Shown here piece by piece: positions 11,700 to 23,401 of a stretch of 64,000 nucleotides of DNA. The stretch covers positions 496,001 through 560,000 of the forward strand of contig CAOLHI010000396.1 in assembly GCA_948474755.1 (NCBI GenBank). The letters are read 5' to 3'. Position 1 is the first letter of the stretch. Every line of letters starts with the position of its first letter. Source of the stretch: Ctenosaura bakeri (lineage: Eukaryota; Chordata; Lepidosauria; Squamata; Iguanidae). The notes beneath the pieces were generated by a model. It was not told where the DNA came from and did not search any database. It saw only the letters and a list, made by a program, of their open reading frames with translations. The translations under genes were made by a program, and so were the position numbers.

Positions 11700-12255
11700 A
11701 AAGATCAAGTGCACCAAAGAATTTTGGAAGAAAATCAGCCTGTGCTTTATAGATTATAGCAAATTCTTTGATTCTATCGGTAACGAAAAACTATGGATTG
11801 CTTATAAAGAAAAAAAGTATGCCACAACATCTGACTGTCCCGATGAATAGCCTATACCCAGGACAATTACTGCCAGGACAGAAATGGCAAGGAGGTCAGG
11901 CAAGGCTGCATTTTATCATCCTATCCGTTTAACTTGTATGCTGAATATATCATAAGTAAAGCAGGATTGGACGCAGAGGAAGAAGGCATGAAAATCTGAG
12001 GAAGGAAAATCAACAATTTAAAATATGTAGATATTGTACTTTGGAGATATGATGAAAAGACATAACTAACTAGAAAAGACATTAATGCTTGATAAGGTGG
12101 AAGGCAGTAGCAAAAGAGGAAGACTGCAATACAGATGGATAGACTTCAGCAAGGAAGCCATAGCCCTGAATCTGCTAGACTGAACATGTTGGCATGGAAG
12201 TCTCTCATTCATAGTGTCACTATAGGTCAAAAGTCAACTTGATGTCAGTTAATAA
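11700..12255 (+). mobile_element. BovB/RTE LINE relic, RT fragment and 3' end
   Basis: Translated fragments around 11,880-12,030 read VRQGCIL, FNLYAEYI, GRKINNLKYVD, which are landmarks of RTE-clade (BovB) reverse transcriptase. The catalytic YADD box appears as YVDI, so it is dead, and frames are broken by stops. From about 12,095 the 3' region (GTGGAAGGCAGTAGCAAAAG, CAGATGGATAGACTTCAGC) follows, ending at GTCAAAAGTCAACTTGATG. An internal deletion joins the two parts. The end resembles the SINE tail TGACTTGAAGGCA, consistent with BovB/RTE enzymes mobilising those SINEs. Confidence 0.75.
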
Positions 12256-12259
12256 CAAA

Positions 12260-12784
12260 ATGTTCAAGAAACAAAGGTTCACTACCTAAGAAAAGGTATC
12301 AGCTGAAATTCTGCTGGTAAGTCTTGACTAGAGTAAACTAATTCAATCACATATTTTTTAAAGAATGAGTCAGCACACAGTTAGATTCAGTTAATTCAAT
12401 GGTTTCACTGTGGTTATATAACAATAAGATTTAGGCCACCCAAAATGAGCAGAAAATTTACACATTCAGACTTAGCCTGAAACAGGCATGGTTCCTCATT
12501 GCATCTCTTTAGACTGGGAGATTGAGGGTCTTTGGCACTTGTCAGCTAATCTGGATTCTGTCTGGGATCATCTGCCATCAGCTTCTGGCCATCTGAGTGC
12601 CCAAGTCATGATGGTGGTTAACCAGATAGGTTTACCGTCAACATTCCACTTAAGCATCCTTACATGTTGGGATTTTGAGATATTTACATGGGAAATGAGC
12701 TGGCTCTTTGGTACTATTTTATTTAACTCATGTAAGAAAATGATCCTTCCAAAGCATTTAACATAGCCTTTTATCCCTCAGCAT
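12260..12784. other. Unresolved intergenic DNA
   Basis: No gene or clear repeat found. A 92-codon frame at 12,488-12,766 has no recognisable family. Confidence 0.45.
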
Positions 12785-13090
12785 CATCATGTTCTTTCAG
12801 GCATCCATAACAAGCATAATAAGACATAAATCTTTATTGGGGACTCAAGAGAGGGCCTTCTCAGTGGCTGCCCCTGGACTTTGGAACTACCTTCCCATGG
12901 ATGTCAGAATGTCCCATTCTCTTCTGTCCTTCTGTTGCATACAAATACTTCTTTATTCTGACAGGCTTTTAAGACAGAAAGTTTTTGAAGAACAGGCTGT
13001 AATGCTATAACAATATAATTCCCTTTTTGACTTCTGGTTTAATATATACAGCACCAACAAAAAATCTACTGAAGATATCTTAAGGCCTGC
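12785..13090 (+). mobile_element. L2-type LINE 3' fragment
   Basis: The core AGAGAGGGCCTTCTCAGTGG, then CTGGACTTTGGAACTACC, encodes the L2 C-terminal motif R(A/T)FS(V/I)AAPGLWNxLP. The remaining 3' part is degraded. It is the same family as 49,205-49,960. Confidence 0.7.
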
Positions 13091-13138
13091 AAGAATTCAG
13101 AAAAATAATTCATGCACAATGAATAATTCATGAACAAG

Positions 13139-13338
13139 GGTCATTTCCACTCTACTTTTATAGTGCTATTATTCCATTTTCAACATCCTGTGGGATTCTG
13201 GAAGTTGTAGTTTACTGAGGCCAAAGAGCTCTCTGGCTGAGAATTCTAAATTCCCCTCCCTAAACTGCAAACCCCAGAATTCCACAGGATGTTGAAAGTG
13301 GAATAATAGCACTATAACAATGTAGGGCGGAAATGGCC
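13139..13338. mobile_element. Palindromic MITE, old copy
   Basis: The left arm GGTCATTTCCAC...TATAGTGCTATTATTCC and the right arm ...GGAATAATAGCACTATAAC...GGCGGAAATGGCC are inverted copies of each other. A spacer of about 35 bp (GAGCTCTCTGG region) separates them, unlike the spacer-less younger copies. CpG sites present in young copies are TpG or CpA here. Confidence 0.75.
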
Positions 13339-13346
13339 AAAGATGT

Positions 13347-13801
13347 TGGCTGGAATTCACTAAGGCAGTTGTGAGTACATACCTATTTTAACTACACAGC
13401 TATGTAGTGTCTCCCAGCCCAATCCCCCAGGCTTCACTTATGGGGCAGCAATCACTGTGAACAAGAGGGGTCTGTTACCTTGTTGACCGGGAATAATGTT
13501 TCCACCCACTGCTACAAGTAATCTCTAGTGCAACAGCAACAAGCAGAATTGCCTCTTTCACTAGAGATTGTTCAGGGAAGAGTGGTGGAAAGGTCAGTTA
13601 GCTGCTTCCTTATCAACAGGGGAACAGATCCTCATTGCTCACAGCAGCTGATGCCCAGTAAGTGAGGAAAGGGGAAGTTTCACGGTTTCTATGTATGTAT
13701 TCTCACAATTAATGAATACATAGAGATCATGAATACAAACTAGTCATGTATATGCAACTCTAGGTTACACATTCATAACTGCCTCAGTGAATTCTAGCCA
13801 T
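13347..13801. mobile_element. Foldback MITE of about 455 bp
   Basis: The left end GGCTGGAATTCACTAAGGCA and the reverse complement of the right end GGCTAGAATTCACTGAGGCA form a long inverted terminal repeat. Internal segments also mirror one another (GGGGCAGCAATCACTG near 13,441 against its inverse near 13,645-13,660). There is no coding capacity, so it would depend on a transposase supplied elsewhere. It abuts the palindromic MITE on its left. Confidence 0.75.
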
Positions 13802-16800
13802 TGATGCTGAAGATCTGTGCTGTGAATTTATTGAAACAGCTCAAAGACTTTCCAAGTCTATGCCTCCACAAGGAGCTTTGAACATTGTGCAAAGAGCTAT
13901 GGAACAACACCTTTCACTCCGTCCAAAAAGAGACATGCATGCACATAAACCACACTTACACAAGCATATCAAACTATCAGGATTCTGGCTGAAGCATTTC
14001 CTCTGCTAATTCCTCATTAACAGAGGAATGTAACTTTGCATGAGCAGTCTGAATGGATAAGTATACACTCATCCTATATATCATGATGATGTTCAAAAGG
14101 TATCAATGCAGTGGACTTTTATGTGATGCCAGCTTCTTCACCATATAAAATAAGAGTTATGTTCCTCACTTAGGGCTGTGCCTTTATCAAACATTGCCTT
14201 CCAACATTCAACTGCAGAAACACTGAGGGGAATGAAGGCAATATACCATTGCTAATATGGCACACTAAAGTACAAGCAATCATGTTTTTTTTAATTACAA
14301 TTTACCTCCAATGTAAAGATGCTTTGTTAACATCCTCTGCCAATTCTGACACTTTCACAGAAAGAGATCCAATATGCACCAGTCAAAGCTATCAATTTGC
14401 TTAGAAAACAAATGTGTGGGTCATTCTTGGGAAGATGTAATGGCAATGAACTAATTCTTCTTCCCCCTCACTGCTATAACTGCTTTCATGTAGCATGTAC
14501 AGCTGATGACTATGTTGTCATTTAAAAGGAAGGATTTTAAAGGAAATTGAAAACATGCTGACAACTCAGCAATGTTTTCCTTTGAGCTCTGCAAATGCTG
14601 CAGCAACTGATTACAACTGGATTGTAAGTACTTAACAAGAGCATTACAAAACGAAAAAAGACTAATGAGGAGAGAGGAAGTGGGGAAAATGGGAGGGGAG
14701 GCAACACAAGAATAAATTAAATTAATGAAAAGGAAGGAGGAAAAAGAAGCCATTTAAAGTAGTGTTCATTATGCTATAATTTAGAGCTACAACGGCAGAA
14801 AAACAATTCTGCAATATATCCTCTTTATGGTTCCATGTCCCAATTTGTAAATTGTCTCTCTGCCTTTATTATTCTCTCTCAGGGGGAAAATGGATGCATG
14901 AACTACTCGAAGGCATGATTACAATGTTAAACAGAGCAACAACATGCATTTCCAGGATGGGGGGGGGATCAGAAGAGAGAGGAAGATTTTTTCACAAAGT
15001 TATTGCTCATGCTGAAAGGTAATAATACTCATTGTTTTGGCTTCACACATTACAAGGTGATAGAAAAGAGGTGCACCAGTGACTTCAACTTCAGACTTTC
15101 ACACTGTTGACATATAATTCGAAAACCTATTTTGTGACTTTCCCACAGCACACACCTATGATAACATACATCACTTCCAAATGCATTTGAGACTTGTACA
15201 TCTCCTGGCAGGTGTCAGGCATAAGTTACTCCTCTACATTTTAGTGTGTTTCACCACTTCCTTCAACGTGCGAAGTAAGTCCCAGTCATATATTCTGGAG
15301 ACCTGCAAATGTGGTCCATGCAAAACTAGATAATACCATGTCAGCTGTGACTTGCAGTTAAAAAGGAGAAACAAAATCTAAATTAAACCCATCTGTGATG
15401 CTACGAAGGTATTTCTGGCACAAATGGCTGATTAAAGGAGTTAAGTGCTGGAATGCCAATTAACTGGGGTAATTACATCTCATGTTTTTAAAGGGAAATT
15501 GTGGAGCTTTTGTAAGAGCAAATTGTGCTTTAATTACGGTTAGAATCCTATTTACTCAAAGTGAGAGTTACTTCTGTACCTTAGGGGTTCTCATACTGTA
15601 TCAATTCTGTTTGGACCTCCCTAATTGTAATTAAAGGCTTGTCCAGACAATCTTAACACCTCAGTTTAGCTGTAGTTTCAGTGCATCAGCTTCCTGCTGC
15701 TTAAGTATGTGGTGTGCTTCTGCCCACAATGGTCTCCTGTGGATCTGTCTTCTGTTGTTTTATTCCATTCAAAAGAATAGATGTGATACTTGGCTGTGAA
15801 TTCCTTCCCCATACTTTCAGTTTGTGCTACAGCTGCCTGTATATGACCAAGCAAAACACTGACAGACATCTTATCTGATGGCTTTGTCGCATCTCAGTCC
15901 CAGGTGGGACAGATCAAGGGAGGGAGGAGGCAAAAGCACATATGCTTTTTGCATGTGTAAAATCCCCAGACTCTCAAGAAGGAAAAAAATAATGGCAACT
16001 GGTCTAGTGCAGGAATGGACAACTGTTTGAATGAAGGCTGATACCATTCAGTTCACAGGATGAAGGATGCAAAATGGTAGCCCTTTTTTGTTTTTTCACC
16101 TATATTTCTTTAGGTCCCTTTCAACTGTGATTTCAATCAAAAATGCTCTTTCTTATAGGTCCTTAAAAGCAGAAGTCAGTCAGACATAAGTGTATTGTGT
16201 ACAGCCAAAGATTTTTAAAAATATAAAATAAGAGGCAATTACCAATACAATGCTCAAATTTGAAAACAGACTATTGTGAGAATCCCTCCTAGCTTAAATA
16301 TTTATTTATTCTCCATTGTGATCCTTAATAAAATGAGAATGCAGCCACTGCAAACATTGCTGTAGAGTATGTAAAAGATAAATAATTATCAGCTAATGAT
16401 TGTATTACCAATTCCTCAGGTGTACAAACTGAAAAATAGTTGGCAAGAATCTTTCTCTAGGATCTGAGTAGAGAGGGAGAAACAACGAAATGAATTATAT
16501 CTTCAGTCTGGTTATAACCCTAAGTGCTTTTCCATTCTGTATAAGGGATTCTTAATCTCCCTTTGAAATAACCAGAAGGCATTTGCTGGAACCTTGTTCA
16601 GTAAAGGCTCTATGAAGTTGTCACCATGTCAGTGCAGAAGATAATGTGATTAACCTACACTTGAGAACACCAAGTAAAAAACTGCAGTGACAATCTTGAT
16701 TGGCATCATCGTCAAAAATCCAATACCTAAGAGCTTTCGAATTCAAACTCAACATTTTCCTCCATTGCAAGATTATATATCTTTAACTTGACTTGGCACA

Positions 16801-18169
16801 GCTGTATTCATATTAACTGATCCTCAATTGCTCTAGCCAGCAAAGCCTGGTAAGGGAATGGTCCTCCAGGCTGTTTAATCTACAGCACTATCTAAAATAG
16901 GCCAGATCTATTCTGCCTGCAATTGATGGAATGCCTAGCTCAGCAATAACATGAGATGATGGAGACTGTGGTTGGGGCAGGAAGTCCTAGTATCTGCTTC
17001 ATAAATTTGTTTGAATAGCAGTAGTAATATCTTTCCATCAAAATGCAATTGTGAAATAGGTCTGTACAATACACTTTTCACAAGTCTTAGAAAATGCCAT
17101 TTTTAAAGGAAACAAAGAAGGGAGCAATTCTGCAATCCCACATGGCAATACTGCAGTACCACAATCACCAGTAGAACTTTTTCAGGGTTGCCAGTGTAAC
17201 CATCTAAATTGAGAGATGCCAAGCTTCCACATCAGATAAAAGTTCCTATTGTACATTGACATGACTGTACTGGGATCTATCTTAGGGAATTGCAAGGAAG
17301 AATGACTCCAAAGGAATTCATAAATTAAAGGTCACATTAGTGCCATTTGTTCAAGCGTTGGGAACAAACTCTTTGTTGAGTCTTAAATATTCAACGTGCT
17401 TGTTGGGACTTACAGCAAAAACTTGAATGTTTTCCTTCAGCTGAAGCAACCTAATAGGGGAATTTGAATTCAAGGAGAGTGCAAAGTCCTGTTATGCTGC
17501 TATTTACAATATAAATCTTAACACAATTTTTACTACCCTGCGCAAAGCCCTGTAAATAACCACTTTAAAACCTGCATCTCAGGTAAATGCTGTTAATTCC
17601 TCCGAGACACAATATAGACACATTATTTCAGTTTTTATTATGTCTTTATTATTCAGCTGTGTGCAACCTGATCCTCAAGTAAACATTAGATTCTTTTCTC
17701 CTATAACTGACCTCAGCAGAAGTAATTTTATGTACAATTAATTCAGATTCTTCCCTTCATGCAAAGCATTTTTTTCCCTAGAGTGGTTATTTCTTAGATA
17801 TGTTCTTTAAAAAGGAAGACCAGTCAGAATCAATATGAATTCTGTGTGCAGGATAATCTCCACAGAACAGAACACATGCCCTTTTTCCCCAGCCCCTCAC
17901 CCTCCGTTCACTGTGCACACACAATGCGCCAGGACTGTTACCAAATGTGGACAGACTATACACATTTCCCATAGTATTACTGAGCTTGTCGTTGCATTCT
18001 GAAAAGGAACTTCATCGCACGGGGCATATTGCTTGAGTGCCTGGGCAAAAGGCAAGCAAATGGCATGGACAGAGGAAAGCTGAGCAAGAAAAGATAGCTG
18101 GATACCTGGTATCAAAAGGCCTCCTATTTGCTGGATGTAACAAGAGATATAACTTAGCTTCCACTCAAG
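13802..18169. other. Unresolved intergenic DNA (4.4 kb)
   Basis: No exon, RNA gene or confident transposon was recognised across this AT-rich stretch. Local features are only a short G-run near 14,959 and simple A/T runs. It is a candidate for conserved non-coding elements, which cannot be judged without alignment. Confidence 0.45.
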
Positions 18170-18170
18170 A

Positions 18171-18240
18171 TGCATGTGTGTGGGTGTGTGTGTGCGTGCA
18201 CGTGCGTGTGTGTGTGCGTGCACGTGCGTGTGTGCATGCA
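18171..18240 (+). repeat. (GT)n/(GCGTGCAC) purine-pyrimidine repeat
   Basis: About 70 bp of alternating purine-pyrimidine sequence is dominated by GT, with two GTGCGTGCACGTGCGTG segments that are themselves near-palindromic. It is a microsatellite with strong Z-DNA-forming character. Confidence 0.85.
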
Positions 18241-18276
18241 CAATCAGGTAAGAGAGATAAACCTTAGATTGTTATA

Positions 18277-18893
18277 CAGTTCTCCCTGCACATTCACAGG
18301 TTTGACCTTTGCTAATCTGATTATTTGCGAGGCGCCAGCTCCCCTCCCCATTCTCCTCCTCCCATTCCCTTGCCTTTTGACTAGGTATGCTGTGCCTTCC
18401 TTCTCCAAGCCCAGGCAAAAGACAAAGAAATGGGAAGGGGGAGTCCTGCACATGGAGAAGGAAGGCATGCATAAGCCTTCCCCTCCATTCTTCCCCTCTC
18501 TTCATATATCTGTTGCCCAGGTGCATGGAAGGAAGACACATGCATGCATGCCCCTTCCATTTGTTTTCTTTTTGCCCAGGTACAAAAAAGGAAAGCAGCG
18601 AGCCTGGACAAAAGGCAAGAAAATGGGAGAGGGAGAATGGGGAGATGAATGCGCAGGGCTGTCGCATCCCATTTGCTTGCCTTTTGCCCTGGTGTGTGGA
18701 AGGAAGGTATGTGCACCTGGGCAAGAGAATGGGAGGGGAGAATCAGGGGAGGTACACTCAAATGGGAGAGGGAGCCCAGGGAGGGAAGGGGAGAGAAGGG
18801 GGAGCTCTCATTTGAATGGGGGAAAGTTACATGCTTTTTTTAAAAAAACGTTCACAAGAGTTTTGTACCCTTGTAAAAGTCAAGGGGCAACTG
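18277..18893. mobile_element. Mariner-like nonautonomous element
   Basis: The element starts CAGTTCTCCCTGCA and ends GGGGCAACTG, inverted ends bounded by TA dinucleotides (18,275-18,276 and 18,894-18,895), as expected for Tc1/mariner insertions. The 617-bp interior is an imperfect array of GCCCAGG/CCTGGGCAAAAGGCAAG and GAATGGGAGGGG-type units and yields only spurious overlapping open frames. The element at 54,201 shares its left end (CAGTCCTCACTCC, then GATTTGACTTTCACAAA). Confidence 0.6.
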
Positions 18894-18895
18894 TA

Positions 18896-19779
18896 CTCTC
18901 CTTTGTCTACTCAACTGATGCTGACCTTTCTTCTGACACAAACTGATGCTCTTATGGCTACTGAGGTCACTTTTTCCATTTCTTCTCAAATTACCTTCAA
19001 ACTATTTAGGAGGAGAATTTACTTTAGCTTTGCTTCAAGAACAGGGGCTCAGCATGGTTCTCTGTCTCTTTAGCCTAGCTACTACCTACTTAGCACTAGA
19101 TTTCTCTTACTATCCTACCTCAATGCATTTCTTTTGATAAAGTTTACCTATCTTACTAACATAAGAAAGTAGATTTGTCATGATTGTGTTTAAGGGAAAG
19201 CAAGCTATTTATTGAGTCTGATGCTCAGAAAAGGTTCAATATACCTGCAGACTAATCATGAAACCAGACCTCAGTAATAACATTCCTTATAATGGCCTGG
19301 AGCAGAGGTATACCTGAAATAGGGAAGACGAAAACAGGAGTTCATTTTACCCTATGAGGATTCCTCATGTATGGTACTAGGATCCCACAGGGAAAAGTCA
19401 TGCCTCACATAGATTTCCAAGAATTGTTTACAGAAACATACACATACAACACCCACATCTGCTTTATTTTGAGATTAAAATTTATATATCATAAAAATAT
19501 GAATTGCCTACTAGAATTAGCAGCAGGTTGGTGGGGGGGTTAGTCTTGGGGTAAGGAGATCTGTCTAGCCCAGTTCCACAAAACACCTTATTTTCATCTC
19601 AAATTCCATTCTGTTTTATGAATAAAATCTATCCTGTGTAGATTTTTGCTAGCTTGCTTTTTTGTTACATACATGGATATGTGTACTTTTGGTGCATGGT
19701 TTTCTCTGGGTGTATTAATGGACACACTCTCATTGGCTAAAGCAAATTAGAAATACACACATTTTATTCTGTATTTTTT
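18896..19779. other. Unresolved intergenic DNA
   Basis: No gene or clear transposon. AT-rich, with a short G-run near 19,532. Confidence 0.45.
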
Positions 19780-21640
19780 TTATAACTATGTTTATCCTGC
19801 CACATGCATTCCTTTTCAAGAAACTTGGCATAACCCAGGAGGTGCATATATTTCTGATCACAAATTGTGCCAGATGCTAACTGGGACCAAGCTTGCTTGA
19901 TTACCTGTTGCAAGGCTGGTAAGAAGGGTATGCTCACTGGCATGAGTGCCTGTGTATCCACAATTTGGAAGACTGGATCTGACACTAGGAATGGAGGCAC
20001 TGAGATGTCTAGACCAATTGCCTTAGCAACATGCAGACCTATGTCTGTGAACTGCTTGATGTTCTCAGGGGCAGTCTCTGGGGTAGTGTCACCTACAGCC
20101 GCAGAAGCAGTAGAGGGAGGTGGTGACTCAGGTGATGAAGAGTCCAAGTTGTAGCCCTCTGAGGAAGAACCCAATACCACCTCAACCTGTTTGATGGGTG
20201 CAGATGCAGCTGGTGCTGGAGGAGCCAGAGGAGGAACAGAAGACACGACTTTGGTTGCTGTCAACATTACAGTGGAAGTCGGTACCAAGGTCAAAACCAG
20301 AAAAGAAAGAGGAGGTCTTAATACCACGGCTGTCTTGTGAGGTGGCAGAGACTGAGCATGAGAAGAGCCTGCCTTGATACATTCTGAAGGAAGTACAGAT
20401 GAAAGCCTCATAGGTACTGGAGGTGAAGGGTGAGAGCAATGTCTTTATGGAGATCAGGACCGCGATGGTGAGTGAGGAACAGCTATTCAAGACTAGGCCT
20501 GTGGAGATAGAATCCAGGACTGAGAATGGGATCATGAGTGAGAATGGTACCAAGGGTGCAAACGCCTGTCCACTCTCAGTCTGGGCAGTCAGCCAAAGGG
20601 CAGCTGATAAAGATTAGAAGCACACAGCAAACAGTTCTTTCAACAAAGTGATTCCTTGCATTAATCTAGTAGGGAAACAGACTTCAAAACAAATATGAAG
20701 CATAACAACAGTCCCAGCAATGTTCATAAATCAAAGACAGTCAATACAATCCTAAGTCAGAGACACAGCAAGAGAAACAGCCCATTAATCACTGGCAAGT
20801 TCTGGAGGGAGAATGGCTCAGCTTTTACAGGTTCAGAGATCAGCACAGCTCGTGCTTAATTAATTGCTGTCATAAATTCATTGAGATCGTCATAGGTTTT
20901 CCCTTTGATGTCTACACTCAGCAAAGGTGGGTATTAGTAAGTTATCTTCCATGTCAGAAGGGGCAGGTCTCTCTGCTGGGGCTGGCACTGCCCCCTGTTC
21001 TGTCTCTGGGGTGGGTGGTACTGTGTCCTCCTGTTCAGCAAGTTATACTGTTTCAGTCTTTGAGTCAGAGTCTATGCCTAGGTCCTGGAAGCAGGGCATG
21101 ACAACACCAAAGTGACCAGTATGGAATATCTCAACGATAACAGTCTCAATAAGACAGCGAATACAAATGGCAAGATCTTGGCAACTCTCTGCATAGACGT
21201 TCTCTGTGGTACCAATCCAGGTACAACACAGATGTAAATGAAGAGTCCTCATTAACTCCATAATCTCAGTACAAGGGACCTGAAGCATGACAGTCCTGAG
21301 GAAGAGGTTATCGCTCTTGACTACACTGGTGCTGATGTCCAAGTGAAAGGGGTGGCAGAGGCAAAACATGTTGAGGTCATTCTGGGGACTCAGCAGGAGA
21401 GGGAGGTCCAGAATACTCAGTCTCAGCTTGCACCATTGGTACCAAAGGTGGTGGTGTTGATACTGGTGCAACAATAGAAACAGCCATCAGAGAGATAGTC
21501 ATTGATGTGGAAATCATCAGCACTGAGGTTGAAGCTGGAGCCTGCAAGGTGTCAGCACATTTTGGCTTTTCCTTCTTTTTACTGTTTGGTACTGAAGAGT
21601 CCTCAGGAGCATGCTGCTTCTTGGCCCCCTTATCCCTCTG
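19780..21640 (-). mobile_element. DIRS-like retrotransposon ORF1 (gag-like) relic
   Basis: The minus-strand frame 20,411-19,764 (215 codons) is rich in Ser, Pro and Thr, followed by a folded-looking segment: FTDIGLHVAKAIGLDISVP, SDPVFQIVDTQ, IPFLPALQQVIKQAW. Spacing and wording resemble the ORF1 product of DIRS1-like retrotransposons in lower vertebrates. Further upstream (21,600-20,900 on the minus strand) lies KKKEKPKC- and VPPTPETEQGA-type low-complexity coding text. Several stops and frame changes break it. No reverse transcriptase or tyrosine recombinase was seen. The family call is from memory of similar proteins. Confidence 0.5.
20562..21106 (-). repeat. Left arm of a 1.8-kb inverted repeat
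   Basis: Read as reverse complement, this arm matches 21,816-22,362 along its whole length. Shared anchors are GTCATGCCCTGCTT(C/T)CAGGA, GTACCACCCACCCCAGAGAC, CCCTCCAGAACTTG, ATGCTTCATATTTGTTT and GAGAGTGGACAG. The coordinate sums of paired anchors stay near 42,922-42,924, so few indels separate the arms. Identity was not computed. Confidence 0.8.
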
Positions 21641-21815
21641 ACACCAGAACTTTCCCCTGCCACTGGGACAGCAGTGGACTGTGGGGCATCAGGAATGAGG
21701 CACTGAAGTTGACGAAGACGGTGTCTTTGGTACTGAAACCTTCAGTACCAATGTCAGTACCAGTGATGCAAAGATCTCCTGGAGTCAGCCCCAACTTTTG
21801 AGACAATGATGGAAG

Positions 21816-22362
21816 CTGTCATGCCCTGCTTTCAGGACCTAGATGTAGACTTTGACTCAGAGACTGAAACAACAGAAACAACCTGCTGAACAGAAGGAGA
21901 TAGTACCACCCACCCCAGAGACAGAACAGGGAGCAGCTCCAGCAGAGACCCCTTACCCTTCTGACACAGAAGATAACTCACCTATATTCACCTTTGCCAA
22001 GCATAGACATGAAAAGGAAAGTGTATGCAGATCTTAATCAATTTATAGGCAACAACAGTTAATTAGGCAACAGGGGGGTTAATCTGTGTAGCTATAAAAG
22101 CCCAACCACTCCCCTCCAGAACTTGTCAGTGATTAACTGACCATTTCTCCTGCCATGTCTCTGACCTCTGACTTAGAATTTTATTGATTGTGCTTTGATT
22201 TATCGATATTGCTGGGAATGTTGCTATGCTTCATATTTGTTTCGTACCTGTTTTCTTACTAGATTACAACAAGGAACCACATTTTGGAACTGTTGCTTGC
22301 TGCTGGCCCTTATCAGCTGCTTGTTGGCTGATTGCCCAGAAGGAGAGTGGACAGAAGCCATG
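21816..22362 (+). repeat. Right arm of a 1.8-kb inverted repeat
   Basis: Plus-orientation partner of 20,562-21,106. It begins with gag-like coding text (VPPTPETEQGAAPAETPYPSD, then EDNSPIFTFAKHRH in the frame at 21,852). It runs into non-coding sequence with CTATAAAAGCC at about 22,092, which is TATA-like, and on through the ATGCTTCATATTTGTTT anchor. The 710-bp interval between the arms is mostly minus-strand gag-like text. Confidence 0.8.
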
Positions 22363-23220
22363 AATAATGCCTTGCTAGCTGCTGCTTGCTCCTTTACCTG
22401 AAGAGACTTCTCCCAGCAATACAACTTCAGACAGGACACCCGTTCTTCAAAGTCTGCAAGATGAACTCACAGCAGATCTTGCAGTACTAGGTGTTATGCC
22501 CTTCCCCCAAATAGTACAAGCACTCAGTATGAACATCAGAAAGGGAGACCTTGTGGCCACAAGTCACAGAAAGCTTAAAGAGAGAAGTAGAGGCCATAAG
22601 AGAGAGGGGGAAAGGAGCAGGAAAGAAGGAGAGAAAGGGAGTATTCTTTTTTTTAACAGGATGGTAACAAGGAAAGAAGAAGGGAGATTGAGAGAAGCAA
22701 GAAAGATAAGGAAAGCAAAGAACAATTGCTACTCAGGCCCAGGCACACTGACAGGAGCTATCCATTTGGCAGATGGAGGGAAACTGGAGAGATGGTAACT
22801 TGGCAGGCTTCATCATGGACTGTACGTGGGAGGGGGTGGGGTTCCTGCCAGGCTACTCAGCTCTGGAACATTCTGACACGCCTTCTGCACAGACATGAAG
22901 AACCCACTGGTGAGGCACAGAGACCACAAGGAAGTTGTTTATTGTTTGTCATATTTGTGTAAATTAAAAATTAATTTTAAAAAAAATCTCTGCCACCTCA
23001 TTTAATCTTGCTTTTTCCCATACAAATACACTTCCAAATAAAACTTACTGTATAAAACAGGGGGAAAATGCCAAGTTTGTTAATACAATTAATTATATGT
23101 TTTTATTGTATCACCTTTTTACTGATTGGCAAATGTCTATTAATGCAAGATCTTGAAGCCTTAGCATATTTCCTTCTTTCCCATATTTGACCAAAAATGT
23201 CTTTGGGTATTAAGTATTTT
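22363..23220. other. Unresolved DNA with a purine-rich tract
   Basis: 22,562-22,722 is strongly purine-rich (GAGAG, AAGGAG repeats). The rest shows no gene or named repeat. Confidence 0.5.
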
Positions 23221-23400
23221 GAGAGCCAACATGTATAGTGGTTTGAGTGTTGGACTATGACCCTGGAGATCAGGTTTCCACTCCTCACACAAGCCACAGA
23301 AGAAGCCCACATACTCTCAGCCCAAGAAAACCCCAGGATAGGTTCATGTTAGGGTTGCTATAAATTGGACACAACTTGAAGGCACACAACAGCAACAATT
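23221..23400 (+). mobile_element. tRNA-headed SINE, internally deleted
   Basis: The head GTATAGTGGTTTGAGTGTTG and the tail TTGCTATAAATTGGACACAA, CTTGAAGGCACACAACAGCA mark a tRNA-headed SINE of the same family as 7,854-8,090. The central body is shortened. Confidence 0.75.
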
Positions 23401-23401
23401 T

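Noticed and set aside
18170..18946. 258-codon open frame beginning in a GT repeat
   Set aside because: The start lies in a microsatellite and the rest in a repetitive mariner-like element. Overlapping frames on both strands are equally long.
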